NCBI GenBank assembly: GCA_035551995.1
Contig: DASZME010000015.1
Span: 37,939 to 101,938, forward strand
DNA length: 64,000 nucleotides
Source: RYN-428 sp035551995
GTDB lineage: Bacteria; Planctomycetota; Phycisphaerae; Tepidisphaerales; Tepidisphaeraceae
Reading direction: 5' to 3'
Below the pieces are notes generated by a model. The model made no database searches and was not told the DNA's origin. It saw only the letters and a list, made by a program, of their open reading frames with translations. How positions within the stretch are numbered: the first letter of the stretch is position 1; every line of letters begins with the position of its first letter. The translations under genes and the position numbers were made by a program. Of the stretch, positions 54,296 to 62,376 are shown piece after piece.

Positions 54296-54358
54296 ATTGA
54301 AATCTCCTCCCATAGTATACCGCGTGTGATCTTCCATAGGCCAGTTCACCCGAATCCA

Positions 54359-54367
54359 TGCTATAAT
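54359..54367 (+). promoter_or_regulatory. Extended -10 promoter of proA (probably leaderless mRNA)
   Basis: TGCTATAAT is a perfect TGn extended -10. The ATG of proA starts 9 bp beyond it, so transcription should begin at or next to the start codon. No Shine-Dalgarno site could fit. Confidence 0.6.
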
Positions 54368-54375
54368 CGGCTTCT

Positions 54376-55644
54376 ATGGACGATTGGAAGCAATATGTCG
54401 AAGACCTCGGCCGCGGAGCGCGCCGGGCGGCGGCGGACCTGGCCGCCCTTCAAGGCTCAACCAAGATTCGCGTGTTAAAGCAGATCGCCGACGCGATCCG
54501 CCGGGAAAAGCAAACGCTTTTGTCGGCCAACGAAAAAGACGTCGCGGCCGCGCAACAGTCGGATCTCGGATCGGCGCTGATCGAACGGCTCAAGCTCAAC
54601 GACCAGCGCGTCGACGCCATGGCCACGGGTGTCGAGCGGATCGCCGAGCAAGTCGATCCCGTCGGCCAGGTGATCGAAGGGTTTGTTCGGCCCAACGGTC
54701 TGCGGATCGAAAAAGTTCGCGTGCCGATCGGCGTCGTTCTTTTTTTCTACGAAAGCCGGCCCAACGTCACCAGCGACGCCGCCGCGTTATGCATCAAGAG
54801 CGGCAACGCCATCATCCTTCGCGGCGGGAAGGAAGCGTTTTATTCCAATCGAGCGATCGTGCAAATCATCGCCGCCGCGCTAAAAGACGCCGGCATCGAC
54901 CCCGCCGCCGTGCAGTTGGTGGAATCGACCGACCGCGCCCTGGTTCCTCTACTTCTCAAGCTCGATCGCTACATCGATCTGGTCATCCCTCGCGGCGGCG
55001 AAAGCCTCATCCGAGCCGTGGTGAAGGATTCAACCATCCCCGTTCTTAAACATTTCACCGGGAACTGTCACATTTACGTGGATCGCGCGACTGCTTCGAT
55101 GGAACGCAAAGTCCGCGACATCTGCGTAAACGCCAAGACAAGTTACCCCGGCGGCGCCGTCTGTAACGCCGTCGAACATATCCTCTTTCATAAGGATATC
55201 GCGGCGAAATTTTTGCCCGGCGTGTGCGCCGATCTTACGGCAAAAGGCGTCGAAATTCGCGGCGACGTCCGGGCCTGCGAACTCTATCCGAGCGCCAAGC
55301 CGGCGACGGACGCCGATTGGGACACCGAATATCTGGCGTTTATCGTCGCGGTCAAGATCGTCGATTCGCTGGACGCGGCGGTTGAGCACATCAACGCCCA
55401 TGGGAGCCGTCACACCGACGCCATTCTTACCGAAGATCTTTCCGCGGCCCGTCGTTTCGTGCAACGGGTAGACAGCGCGAGCGTTTTGATCAACGCGAGC
55501 ACGCGTCTCGCCGACGGGGGCGAATACGGCCTCGGCGCCGAGATCGGCATCAGCACCGATAAACTGCACGCGCGGGGGCCGATGGGGGCTGCGGATATGA
55601 CGACTTATAAGTGGGTGGTGACGGGGGATGGGCATCTGCGGTGA
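54376..55644 (+). CDS. proA: Gamma-glutamyl phosphate reductase
   Basis: 422 aa, the usual ProA length. It reduces glutamyl-5-phosphate with NADPH in proline biosynthesis. Aldehyde-dehydrogenase-like, with VPIGVVLFFYESRPNVTSDA, ILRGGKEAFYSN, DLVIPRGGESLIRAVV, HFTGNCHIYVD and the catalytic Cys in TSYPGGAVCNAVEHIL. The C-terminal GLGAEIGISTDKLHARGPMG is conserved. No proB nearby. The promoter lies within 20 bp of the ATG. Confidence 0.97.
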   Translation: MDDWKQYVEDLGRGARRAAADLAALQGSTKIRVLKQIADAIRREKQTLLSANEKDVAAAQQSDLGSALIERLKLNDQRVDAMATGVERIAEQVDPVGQVIEGFVRPNGLRIEKVRVPIGVVLFFYESRPNVTSDAAALCIKSGNAIILRGGKEAFYSNRAIVQIIAAALKDAGIDPAAVQLVESTDRALVPLLLKLDRYIDLVIPRGGESLIRAVVKDSTIPVLKHFTGNCHIYVDRATASMERKVRDICVNAKTSYPGGAVCNAVEHILFHKDIAAKFLPGVCADLTAKGVEIRGDVRACELYPSAKPATDADWDTEYLAFIVAVKIVDSLDAAVEHINAHGSRHTDAILTEDLSAARRFVQRVDSASVLINASTRLADGGEYGLGAEIGISTDKLHARGPMGAADMTTYKWVVTGDGHLR

Positions 55645-55653
55645 CTTTCCCGC

Positions 55654-55683
55654 TTTACTCTTAATATCATACAATGTATGATA
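55654..55683 (+). promoter_or_regulatory. Toxin-antitoxin promoter with overlapping palindromic operator
   Basis: TTTACT and TATGAT with a 17-bp spacer. The perfect palindrome TATCATACA-A-TGTATGATA (55665-55683) covers the -10. An Xre-type antitoxin such as the one encoded downstream would be expected to bind here and autorepress. Confidence 0.7.
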
Positions 55684-55709
55684 GCTGCTTCGTTATAGTG
55701 AGGGGACGC

Positions 55710-56077
55710 GTGCGAATTTCTAAGAATGCCTGGTTTTCTCGATTTGCGCGGCGGGAAAGAATTCCCGATGCTATTTTGGCTGAGGCGGTGGCCAGGGCGC
55801 AAGCCGGCGGAATTGCCGCCGAACTTGGGAGCGGTGTAATAAAGCAACGCGTCGCCGTCGCGGCGAGGGACGCTCAGGCGGGTATCGAAGTATCATTCTG
55901 TTTCGCAGGCACGAGTGCGCTCTTTTCGTCTACGGCTTTGCAAAGAGTGATGGTGAAAATATTAAATCCGACGAAGTGGCGGCGTTCAAGATATCCGCGA
56001 AATCTTTTTTTTCGCTGACCGAAGCGCAAATTGAAGCCTTGCTTGATGAGGGAGTCACTTACGGAAGTTCTCCATGA
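55710..56077 (+). pseudogene. RelE/HigB-family toxin (COG4737-like), frameshifted
   Basis: From GTG 55710 (after AGGGGACGC) the frame reads WFSRFARRERIPDAILAEAV and ELGSGVIKQRVA, the start of a RelE-type toxin. At about 55855 the frame must shift by one to recover GRSGGYRSIILFRRHECALF, VYGFAKSDGENIKSDEVAAF and LTEAQIEALLDEGV, whose TGA overlaps the antitoxin ATG (56074-56077). The sequence GTCGCCGTCGCGG fits loss of one C from CGCCCG. Family length about 120 aa is restored by the fix. So the toxin is a fresh pseudogene, a programmed frameshift, or a sequencing error. Confidence 0.82.
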
Positions 56078-56403
56078 AGAATAAACGTTCATGTGCCTAT
56101 CGTTCTGAAGCCTTTGCCGCCATCCATGAAACGATGGAGGCGTTTCATCGCGTTGGCGCCACCGGCAAAACCACCATGCGGGAGTTCGACGAGGCATGCC
56201 CCGAAACCGTGGAAGAAATACAGCCCGCAAAGATTCGCGCCTTGCGCGAGCGCGAGCATGTTTCGCAGCCGGTTTTCGCCCGTTATTTGAATGTATCGAA
56301 GAATCTCGTGTCGGATTGGGAACGCGGCAAACGAAAGCCGGGTGGGCCGGCGCTTCGGCTTTTGAGCGTCATTGAAAAGCATGGGATTGACATGATTAGC
56401 TGA
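56074..56403 (+). CDS. Xre-family antitoxin (HigA-like)
   Basis: 109 aa. The N-terminal region is helical; the C-terminal half carries a helix-turn-helix (LREREHVSQPVFARYLNVSK, then NLVSDWERGKRKPGGPALRL). COG2944-type antitoxins bind the toxin and repress their own promoter. It begins on an ATGA overlap with the toxin's restored frame, the classic toxin-first (hig) order. Intact, so it can act even though the toxin gene is broken. Confidence 0.9.
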   Translation: MKNKRSCAYRSEAFAAIHETMEAFHRVGATGKTTMREFDEACPETVEEIQPAKIRALREREHVSQPVFARYLNVSKNLVSDWERGKRKPGGPALRLLSVIEKHGIDMIS

Positions 56404-56441
56404 ACCCGCATATCCAATTTGCCGGAGAGGAGGCGGTTTTT

Positions 56442-56570
56442 GTGATGCGAGAAAAAGACCTGCTTTCCCAGCTACTCGACCTAAACCGTTCCGTCGTCAA
56501 GCGAGAAAACGCTGCCGAGCCCGTGACCGCGCCGGGGATACCATGGCGACCCGACGTCGCTTGTCACTAA
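56442..56570 (+). CDS. Possible 42-aa small protein downstream of antitoxin
   Basis: GTG (with ATG as second codon) follows AGGAGG by exactly 8 nt. The frame gives MREKDLLSQLLDLNRSVVKR and a Pro-rich end, then TAA. Amphipathic helix, no known motif. The excellent ribosome-binding site is the only real evidence. Confidence 0.35.
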   Translation: MMREKDLLSQLLDLNRSVVKRENAAEPVTAPGIPWRPDVACH

Positions 56571-56672
56571 AGACTGCATCCAGGCGGGCGGGCACTGAAT
56601 TTTCCAGGCTAGTAAATCCCCGCGCTTGTCCGATAATGCGCACTGGCATGATGTGGCATGGAGGCTGCGCCT

Positions 56673-57716
56673 ATGACGGATGTACTGGATCAATCGGAAG
56701 TGGACGCCCTGCTGGCCGCGGTGGACGTCGAGCAGGCGCCGCAAGGGAGTGGCGCCACGTCGAGCAACGTGTTCGGCAGCGGCAAGGGGTCGGGCCATGT
56801 CGATGTTCAGGTTTATGATTTCAAGCGGCCCGAGCGCGTCAGCAAAGATCAGATGCGCGCGCTCGAGGCGCTTCACGAAGGTTTCGGCCGAAATCTCGGC
56901 GCCTCTCTTTCGGGGTATCTCCGCACCATCATCGAAGTCAGCGTGGCTCATATCGAGCAACTGACCTACAGCGAATTCATTCACTCGCTGCCGAATCCAA
57001 CCTGTTTTAATTTGCTGAAAGCCGAGCAGTTGGACGGGCAGCTTTGCCTGGAAATCAGCCCGCTGATTATCTATCCGATCATCGACCGTCTGCTTGGCGG
57101 ATCGAACGCCGACTTGTTTATCCCGCAGCGTCCGTTGACGCAGATCGAGCAGCGGCTGGTGCAGCGGATCACCGATCGGGCCACGCAGCATCTTTCCGAG
57201 GCATGGAGCAATCTAACGCCGGTGACGTATAGCGTGCAGGATTTCGAAAGCAATCCGCAGCTCGTGCAGATTGTTCCGCCGAACGAAACGGTGGTGGTGA
57301 TCGGGTTTGAACTGAAGATGGGGAATCGGGCGGGGACGATGAGCTTGTGCATTCCGTATAACGTGATCGAGCCGATCATGGGCCTGCTGGCGGCTCAGAA
57401 CTGGTTCAGCTACCAGCGCAAAGGCGGACAGGAAGACCATCTCCGCAAGCTAAAAACCAACGTGGTCAACGCGCCGGTCGAGGCTCGAGCGTTTCTGGCC
57501 CAGACGACGATTAAGCTGGATGAACTGCTCTCGCTTCAGGTCGGCGACGTCATCACCACCGACAAATCGTGCGAACGCGAGGTGCTGATTCAGGTGGAAG
57601 GGAAAAATAAATTCCTCGGCCAGATCGGGCAGTTCCACGGCAACCGTGCCGTCCGGATCGTTCGGCGATGCGAGCAGGTCGAGGCCAAAGTCGAAAAGGC
57701 CGGGGAGGGAAATTGA
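56673..57716 (+). CDS. fliM: Flagellar motor switch protein FliM
   Basis: About 347 aa. The N-terminal CheY-binding peptide (VLDQSEVDALLAAV), a linker, then the CheC-like middle domain (KDQMRALEALHEGFGRNL; LIIYPIIDRLLGG; RPLTQIEQRLVQRI) and the C-terminal SpoA domain (VEARAFLAQTTIKLDELLSL; DKSCEREVLIQVEGKNKFLG). Part of the C-ring controlling rotation. ATG at 56673 follows GGAGG at 8 nt. Isolated from fliN and other flagellar genes. Confidence 0.96.
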   Translation: MTDVLDQSEVDALLAAVDVEQAPQGSGATSSNVFGSGKGSGHVDVQVYDFKRPERVSKDQMRALEALHEGFGRNLGASLSGYLRTIIEVSVAHIEQLTYSEFIHSLPNPTCFNLLKAEQLDGQLCLEISPLIIYPIIDRLLGGSNADLFIPQRPLTQIEQRLVQRITDRATQHLSEAWSNLTPVTYSVQDFESNPQLVQIVPPNETVVVIGFELKMGNRAGTMSLCIPYNVIEPIMGLLAAQNWFSYQRKGGQEDHLRKLKTNVVNAPVEARAFLAQTTIKLDELLSLQVGDVITTDKSCEREVLIQVEGKNKFLGQIGQFHGNRAVRIVRRCEQVEAKVEKAGEGN

Positions 57717-58486
57717 GCCGCGCCCCTGCACTGGAATATTCCGAGTCGCTTCTGCCCACGCCGTCAGGATACGCCAAGCGGTCCACGCTGCCGTGGGCGA
57801 GCCTGATTTTTGTGGCGCCGTTGATTGTAATGTACGAGGTCGGCACGCTTTACTTCACCACCGCCGCCCAGCATGGCCAAGACCAGCAGATCATCGCGTT
57901 CAGCAAAATGGGGGACTTCTTTCGCCTGTTTGGCGCCACCGGACGGCATATGCCGGCGCTGGCCGTCATCGTTATCCTCCTGTGTACCCACATTTTCCGG
58001 CGGGATAGCTGGGCGGTGCAACTGACGACCCTGGCGGGGATGGCGGCGGAAAGCCTTGTTCTGGGGCTGCCGCTGCTTGGCGTGGCGTTCTTGCTGAACC
58101 GATACATGCCGGTGATCGGCCTGCAAAGCCCTCAACAGCCGTCGGGCGGCGTTCAATCGCCGATGATGGATCGGCTCATCATGGACATCGGGGCCGGCGT
58201 GTATGAAGAGTTCGTTTTTCGATTTTCCCTGTTTGCGCTGTTGAGCGCGCTGTTATCGGATGTTATGAAAATAAAGGACGGGCAGGCCTATCTGCTAATG
58301 GTGGTGACGTCCGCGATTCTTTTTTCCGCCTACCATTACTGGAGCCCGACGGAGTATTTTAATTGGCGTGTTTTTGCGTTTCGAACAGTGGCGGGGATAT
58401 ATTTTGGGATCATTTTCTTGTGTCGCGGTTTTGGGATAACCGCTGGAAGCCACTGCGCTTACGATATTATCATTACGTTTTGGTAA
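57713..58486 (+). CDS. CPBP intramembrane metalloprotease
   Basis: About 257 aa with six or so membrane helices. Motifs of the CAAX/CPBP family: EEFVFR (metal/catalytic Glu pair), FSAYHY and HCAYD. The start is a TTG that overlaps the fliM stop (TTGA) and follows GGGAGGGAAA, so it is translationally coupled to fliM. Abi/CPBP proteases cleave membrane-near substrates or prenylated peptides; the substrate here is unknown. Pairing with fliM is odd. Confidence 0.85.
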   Translation: MSRAPALEYSESLLPTPSGYAKRSTLPWASLIFVAPLIVMYEVGTLYFTTAAQHGQDQQIIAFSKMGDFFRLFGATGRHMPALAVIVILLCTHIFRRDSWAVQLTTLAGMAAESLVLGLPLLGVAFLLNRYMPVIGLQSPQQPSGGVQSPMMDRLIMDIGAGVYEEFVFRFSLFALLSALLSDVMKIKDGQAYLLMVVTSAILFSAYHYWSPTEYFNWRVFAFRTVAGIYFGIIFLCRGFGITAGSHCAYDIIITFW

Positions 58487-58745
58487 CCCTTGGACGCGCC
58501 AACTTGCCAAGAATTTTCGTGCAGATTCAGTCCGGTTTTCCTACAATATTCTTTCCTCAAGACCGGCTCCCATTGTGGTGAGCCGGGACGGCGGCTGGCC
58601 GGGTGAATAATGGAATATTCGCTCGCTGCCAATTTATTTACAATTGTGTAAGCTTTGTCACCTGCCGTGGTGTAACATCCAAGGGCATTTGCCCTTTATT
58701 TTTGAAGAGTTTACAGCTCTTCTAGAAAGAGCACGGAGGCCATTT

Positions 58746-59300
58746 ATGCCGAACCGAACCAAGCAACGTCGATCAGGCGGACTTACGCTTTTGCTTTATC
58801 AGCGTGCCATTCATCCTGAGTTGTTTAAGATTCTCGCCACCGAGCAAGTGAGCCGTCGCGCTTATGACGCGGATATCTGGCTTGTCGAGGGAGGGCATGT
58901 GGTCACCCTCACGGCGGGCAAAACCGCTCTAACCGAGGTAATCGCCACGACCCACGACCCCCTGCTCGAGCGCAACTTGCTCCAATCGATTCCATGTCGA
59001 GGCGAGAAATATCATGAAATGATGGTTGGCAATAACATTAAGTACATGATCAGCACGCAGGAAGAGCAACTGACTCAGACGCTTTACGACGCCACGCGTT
59101 ATGAGATTTCGACCTATGCCGCCAAGCGCGAGCTGATGACGGCCGAATCCGCTCCCAATTCCGAATCGCCGGGATTCTTGAGCGTGCTGGACATCGAACG
59201 CCGAAGCCATGAATTGCTGGTCCAAAGCTTCCATTTGTTTGACGAGACGCAGATGGTCATCAAGACGCAGGCGATCATGGAAGTGATCAAGGGCGTTTAA
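58746..59300 (+). CDS. Conserved protein, DUF2617-like
   Basis: About 184 aa from the ATG after CGGAGG. Soluble; starts PNRTKQRRSGGLTLLLYQRA and includes LWLVEGGHVVT-like strand segments (IWLVEGGHVVTLTAGK) and SIPCRGEKYHEMMVGNNIKY. Resembles DUF2617 by memory of the HPELF...GGH pattern, not certain. Function unknown. It is followed by a good terminator hairpin. Confidence 0.6.
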   Translation: MPNRTKQRRSGGLTLLLYQRAIHPELFKILATEQVSRRAYDADIWLVEGGHVVTLTAGKTALTEVIATTHDPLLERNLLQSIPCRGEKYHEMMVGNNIKYMISTQEEQLTQTLYDATRYEISTYAAKRELMTAESAPNSESPGFLSVLDIERRSHELLVQSFHLFDETQMVIKTQAIMEVIKGV

Positions 59301-59325
59301 CTTTTTGTTCATTCGATCGAAGCCG

Positions 59326-59365
59326 ATGGACGCGGATTCTAAATTTTGGATCCGCGTCCATTTGC
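59326..59365 (+). terminator. Terminator hairpin after the DUF2617-like gene
   Basis: ATGGACGCGGAT and ATCCGCGTCCAT form a perfect 12-bp stem around a 12-nt AT-rich loop, followed by TTTGCGTTAATT. It lies 26 bp after the stop of the DUF2617-like gene. Confidence 0.7.
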
Positions 59366-59476
59366 GTTAATTCGACGACGATTTGGATGCCAAGCAGCTG
59401 AGCCCCTTGAACCGCCCGGCTTGCCCCAAGGTCCAACGCCGTCCGCGTTGCAAGGGACGATGTTTCGATCCTGCGG

Positions 59477-60070
59477 TCATTCTTCCGCGGCGGAAGCGGG
59501 TTCGGCGCCCTCGCTTTGATCCGCCGCCCGCGTCGTGGCTAGCGTGATGAATTTTTCGATCCGTCCAACAATGACGTCCGTGGCGTCTTGTTCGTAAACG
59601 AAATCGTCCAGGGTAAGACGGCGGGTTCTTTTCATGTCGCCAAGCCGGTACTCAACGTATGCGATTCCCTTCCGCGCCCACTCCGACATGTCTATCGCGA
59701 TGATCCGGTTAAACGGGACCGGCGGATGGCCCGGCACGCTCAACGTCTGCCCGCGCAAACGATAGGCGCCGCGCGAACGATAAATGAAGAAACCCAGCAA
59801 CGCCGGCGATAACGGTATCAGGCTCAGCGCAAGAAAACATTGAATCCGAATATCCAGCCGCGTTTTGGGTTTCATGGCAAGCGACTGCTTCTGGGGCGGC
59901 AGTTTTTCGAATTCCCTCTGCTCGTTCGGATATCCAATCAACCCGTCGTAGGCAAACCATAATCCCGCCGCCAGCACGACCAGGCAAATCAGGTATCTCG
60001 CCCTGCGATAATACGTTCCCGCACGCGCGGTCACTTCCCGATCGACGTCGGCGGCGACATTGTGCGTCAT
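59477..60070 (-). CDS. Two-helix membrane protein, unknown function
   Basis: 197 aa. Two membrane helices (LICLVVLAAGLWFAYDGLIG and IQCFLALSLIPLSPALLGFF) separated by a 40-residue loop, then a soluble PH-like beta domain of about 80 residues (LRGQTLSVPGHPPVPFNRII; RLTLDDFVYEQDATDVIV). The ATG overlaps the stop of the 90-aa gene as ATGA. Third gene of the run 61098 to 59477. Not recognised. Confidence 0.7.
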   Translation of the reverse strand: MTHNVAADVDREVTARAGTYYRRARYLICLVVLAAGLWFAYDGLIGYPNEQREFEKLPPQKQSLAMKPKTRLDIRIQCFLALSLIPLSPALLGFFIYRSRGAYRLRGQTLSVPGHPPVPFNRIIAIDMSEWARKGIAYVEYRLGDMKRTRRLTLDDFVYEQDATDVIVGRIEKFITLATTRAADQSEGAEPASAAEE

Positions 60071-60339
60071 TGCGGCGACCCTCCGCTCCCGTTTTCCACG
60101 TCGGCGATCGAAGCTGATTCATCTCCGCCAGCCGCCCGCTCGGCGCGATCCGCCAACCGCCGTGCCGATTCAATCGCCCGGCGAATCGCCGACAGGCCCG
60201 CTTCTTTTATCTCCGGATCGACGGCGCCGCTGGCGACCAGGTCGGCTTCCTGGCCGTTGAGAATATCGCAAAGACGCCGCGCCTGCTCGCGCGTGTCAAA
60301 AAAGATCTGTTTGGAATCGTCGGAGGGCATGGCCTGCAT
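60067..60339 (-). CDS. Small 90-aa helical protein
   Basis: About 90 aa. Acidic, helical, with IFFDTREQARRLCDILNGQE and a low-complexity Gly/Ser C-terminus. No membrane segment. Starts 10 bp after the 249-aa gene stop and overlaps the two-helix gene, so it is most likely real. The start could be 60339 or 60330. Function unknown. Confidence 0.6.
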   Translation of the reverse strand: MQAMPSDDSKQIFFDTREQARRLCDILNGQEADLVASGAVDPEIKEAGLSAIRRAIESARRLADRAERAAGGDESASIADVENGSGGSPQ

Positions 60340-60348
60340 CAACGCCCG

Positions 60349-61098
60349 CTATGATCTTGACGCGATCGCCGCCGAGATCGGCCGCAGAATTCTCGGCACC
60401 ACGTGATTCATGCACAACTGGTCGGCGCGCTCCGCCAACTGCTGAAACATTCCCTCCAGGGTCTCGTTGGGCCGATCGCCCCAATATCGCCGGACGATCA
60501 GATAGACGCTGATCACGTCATCCGAATAATCGCCGGTGCGAACCTGATAGCTGTTGGTGCGCGTCACCACGTCGATCCGAGCCTGCAGTCGGCAATCGTC
60601 GCTCAACGACACCGTGACCGTCGGCTGAAAATCGACCGCCTTCGCTCCCGCTTCTTCCGTCAGGCACGTCAGCGGCGAATGCTGAAAAAGACTCTCGGCG
60701 ATCACCTCGTCGTGGTTTCCGCCAAAGCCCAGGTCAAAGCCGAACAGCACGTCGAGATAATCGACCTCCAGCGGACTGACGCCCAAGTACGACGGCGCCA
60801 TCTCGAGAACGAGCTTATGAATCTGAAGCGACTCCTCGATGGTGGCGGCATTCACGTGCCCGCTGCTGAGGCGCTTAGATTCGAGGCTTGCCCAGCGATA
60901 GGAATGACTGCCGCGGTCTTCTTCGAGATTGTATTCGCCGCCGTCTGTTTTCCGGAAGCGCGTCATGGCTGGATAAACCTTCTGCACGCGCTCGAAAAGA
61001 TGCAATACTGTTTCGCGATTGTGCGGGAACGTCAACTGCGATCCAAGCCGCATGTTGACGTAAAAGTCCTCGCAAAAGGGCGCGTACGGATTCGTCAT
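60349..61098 (-). CDS. Conserved hypothetical 249-aa protein
   Basis: 249 aa, soluble, starting MTNPYAPFCEDFYVNMRLGS. Includes LEVDYLDVLFGFDLGFGGNH and IDVVTRTNSYQVRTGDYSDD, suggesting an alpha/beta fold (possibly ferredoxin-like duplication). No motif I can name. First gene of a three-gene operon; divergent from holA across 139 bp. Confidence 0.7.
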   Translation of the reverse strand: MTNPYAPFCEDFYVNMRLGSQLTFPHNRETVLHLFERVQKVYPAMTRFRKTDGGEYNLEEDRGSHSYRWASLESKRLSSGHVNAATIEESLQIHKLVLEMAPSYLGVSPLEVDYLDVLFGFDLGFGGNHDEVIAESLFQHSPLTCLTEEAGAKAVDFQPTVTVSLSDDCRLQARIDVVTRTNSYQVRTGDYSDDVISVYLIVRRYWGDRPNETLEGMFQQLAERADQLCMNHVVPRILRPISAAIASRS

Positions 61099-61198
61099 AA
61101 AAATTCTCCCATGAACCCAATTGCCCGGAGCGATACCGAATTTAGAATCGGCTGGCCAGCCCGATAAAGTGTAGCTTATTCCTTCGACAACGGAAGTG

Positions 61199-61226
61199 TT
61201 GACTGCAAAGTTCCTTCGGAAAGAAT
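61199..61226 (+). promoter_or_regulatory. Candidate holA promoter
   Basis: TTGACT, a 16-bp spacer and AAGAAT. The predicted transcription start would fall about 5 nt before the holA ATG, giving almost no leader; no Shine-Dalgarno site is visible. Confidence 0.45.
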
Positions 61227-61237
61227 AGACAGCCGCT

Positions 61238-62245
61238 ATGTCACAGGCAGCCTCAGCAAAACCGATCTACGCGCTGGTGGGTTCCGAGCCCTTTTTGCAG
61301 TTGCAGAAGCTGGCGGAAGTTTTGGCCCTCTTGCCGCCCGATGCGCAGCGCAGCGATTTCGACGGCGAGAAAGCCGAGCTCGCCGACGTGCTCGACGATC
61401 TCCGCAGCTTCGCCATGTTCGGCGGCGCAAAGGCGGTCGTCGTCCGCAATGGCGACGAGTTTCTCACCCGCTGCCGCTCGCAGCTTGAAGACTACGCCGC
61501 CAAGCCGTCCAACAGCGCGACGCTTATCCTGCGTCTGACTTCGCTGCCGAAAAATCACCGCATCCACAAAATGATCGCGAAAGCGGGCCGGATTGAGAGT
61601 TGCGAGCCGCCGTCGGATCGCGAGTTGCCGCAATGGATCCTGCGGCAGGGTAAATCCGCGCACCACGTCACGTTAACGCCGGACGCGGCGGCGATGCTCG
61701 CGGATTTGCTCGGCGGGGAAATGGGCCGCATCGACACGGAACTGGCCAAGCTGGCGCTAATGTCCGACGGCGGAAAGGTGGACGCGGAGTTGATCGCCCA
61801 CACTGTGACGTTTCAACGCGAGCGCCAGATGTGGGACATGACCAACGAGATCGCGTCCGGCCGCCCCGCCGAGGCGCTGCGCCGTTGGCGGCAGTTGATT
61901 CAAACCGATTCGTCGGCGGAGTTTCGCGCCGTCACCTGGCTGGGAATGTGGCTCGAAACCGTCCGCAAGGCGCTGGCGATGAAACGCCAGGGAACCAGCG
62001 ACGCCGCTATCTGCTCGATTTTGCGAATTTATCCGCGCGAAAGCCAAGGCGATTTTATGAAGACCGTAGCCGCCATGGGCGAAGCCGGCGTCGCGCGGGC
62101 GCTGGACCTGCTCATTGCCGTCGATCGCCAGTCCAAGTCCGGCGTGGGCGCGTTTGCGACCAACGTCGAACGATTTCTGCTCCAGATCGCCGCGGATCAG
62201 CAAAATACGACAAAACGCTCCGGTTCGGCTTCGCGTCACGGTTAA
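61238..62245 (+). CDS. holA: DNA polymerase III delta subunit (HolA)
   Basis: 335 aa. The clamp-loader delta fold: N-terminal domain with PIYALVGSEPFLQLQKLAEV and FAMFGGAKAVVVRNGD, then LILRLTSLPKNHRIHKMIAK, then the helical lid and collar domain (LLGGEMGRIDTELAKLALMS). It opens the beta clamp during replication. Lacks the zinc module and P-loop of gamma/tau, as expected for delta. Confidence 0.88.
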   Translation: MSQAASAKPIYALVGSEPFLQLQKLAEVLALLPPDAQRSDFDGEKAELADVLDDLRSFAMFGGAKAVVVRNGDEFLTRCRSQLEDYAAKPSNSATLILRLTSLPKNHRIHKMIAKAGRIESCEPPSDRELPQWILRQGKSAHHVTLTPDAAAMLADLLGGEMGRIDTELAKLALMSDGGKVDAELIAHTVTFQRERQMWDMTNEIASGRPAEALRRWRQLIQTDSSAEFRAVTWLGMWLETVRKALAMKRQGTSDAAICSILRIYPRESQGDFMKTVAAMGEAGVARALDLLIAVDRQSKSGVGAFATNVERFLLQIAADQQNTTKRSGSASRHG

Positions 62246-62338
62246 ACGCGGGAATGCCATACCAACGGAAAAAAACTCCGAAGTCGCCAAAACCAAGAAC
62301 TTATTTATCATTGATTTCGAGTTTCGAGTTCACAACGC

Positions 62339-62344
62339 TATACT
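62339..62344 (+). promoter_or_regulatory. Possible -10 element for FHA gene
   Basis: TATACT lies 2 bp before the ATG at 62347, so a transcript from it would begin inside that codon set. This argues for the downstream ATG at 62377. The -35 is not clear. Confidence 0.3.
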
Positions 62345-62376
62345 AAATGAAGGGGTTTCAACGAGGATTATACTTC

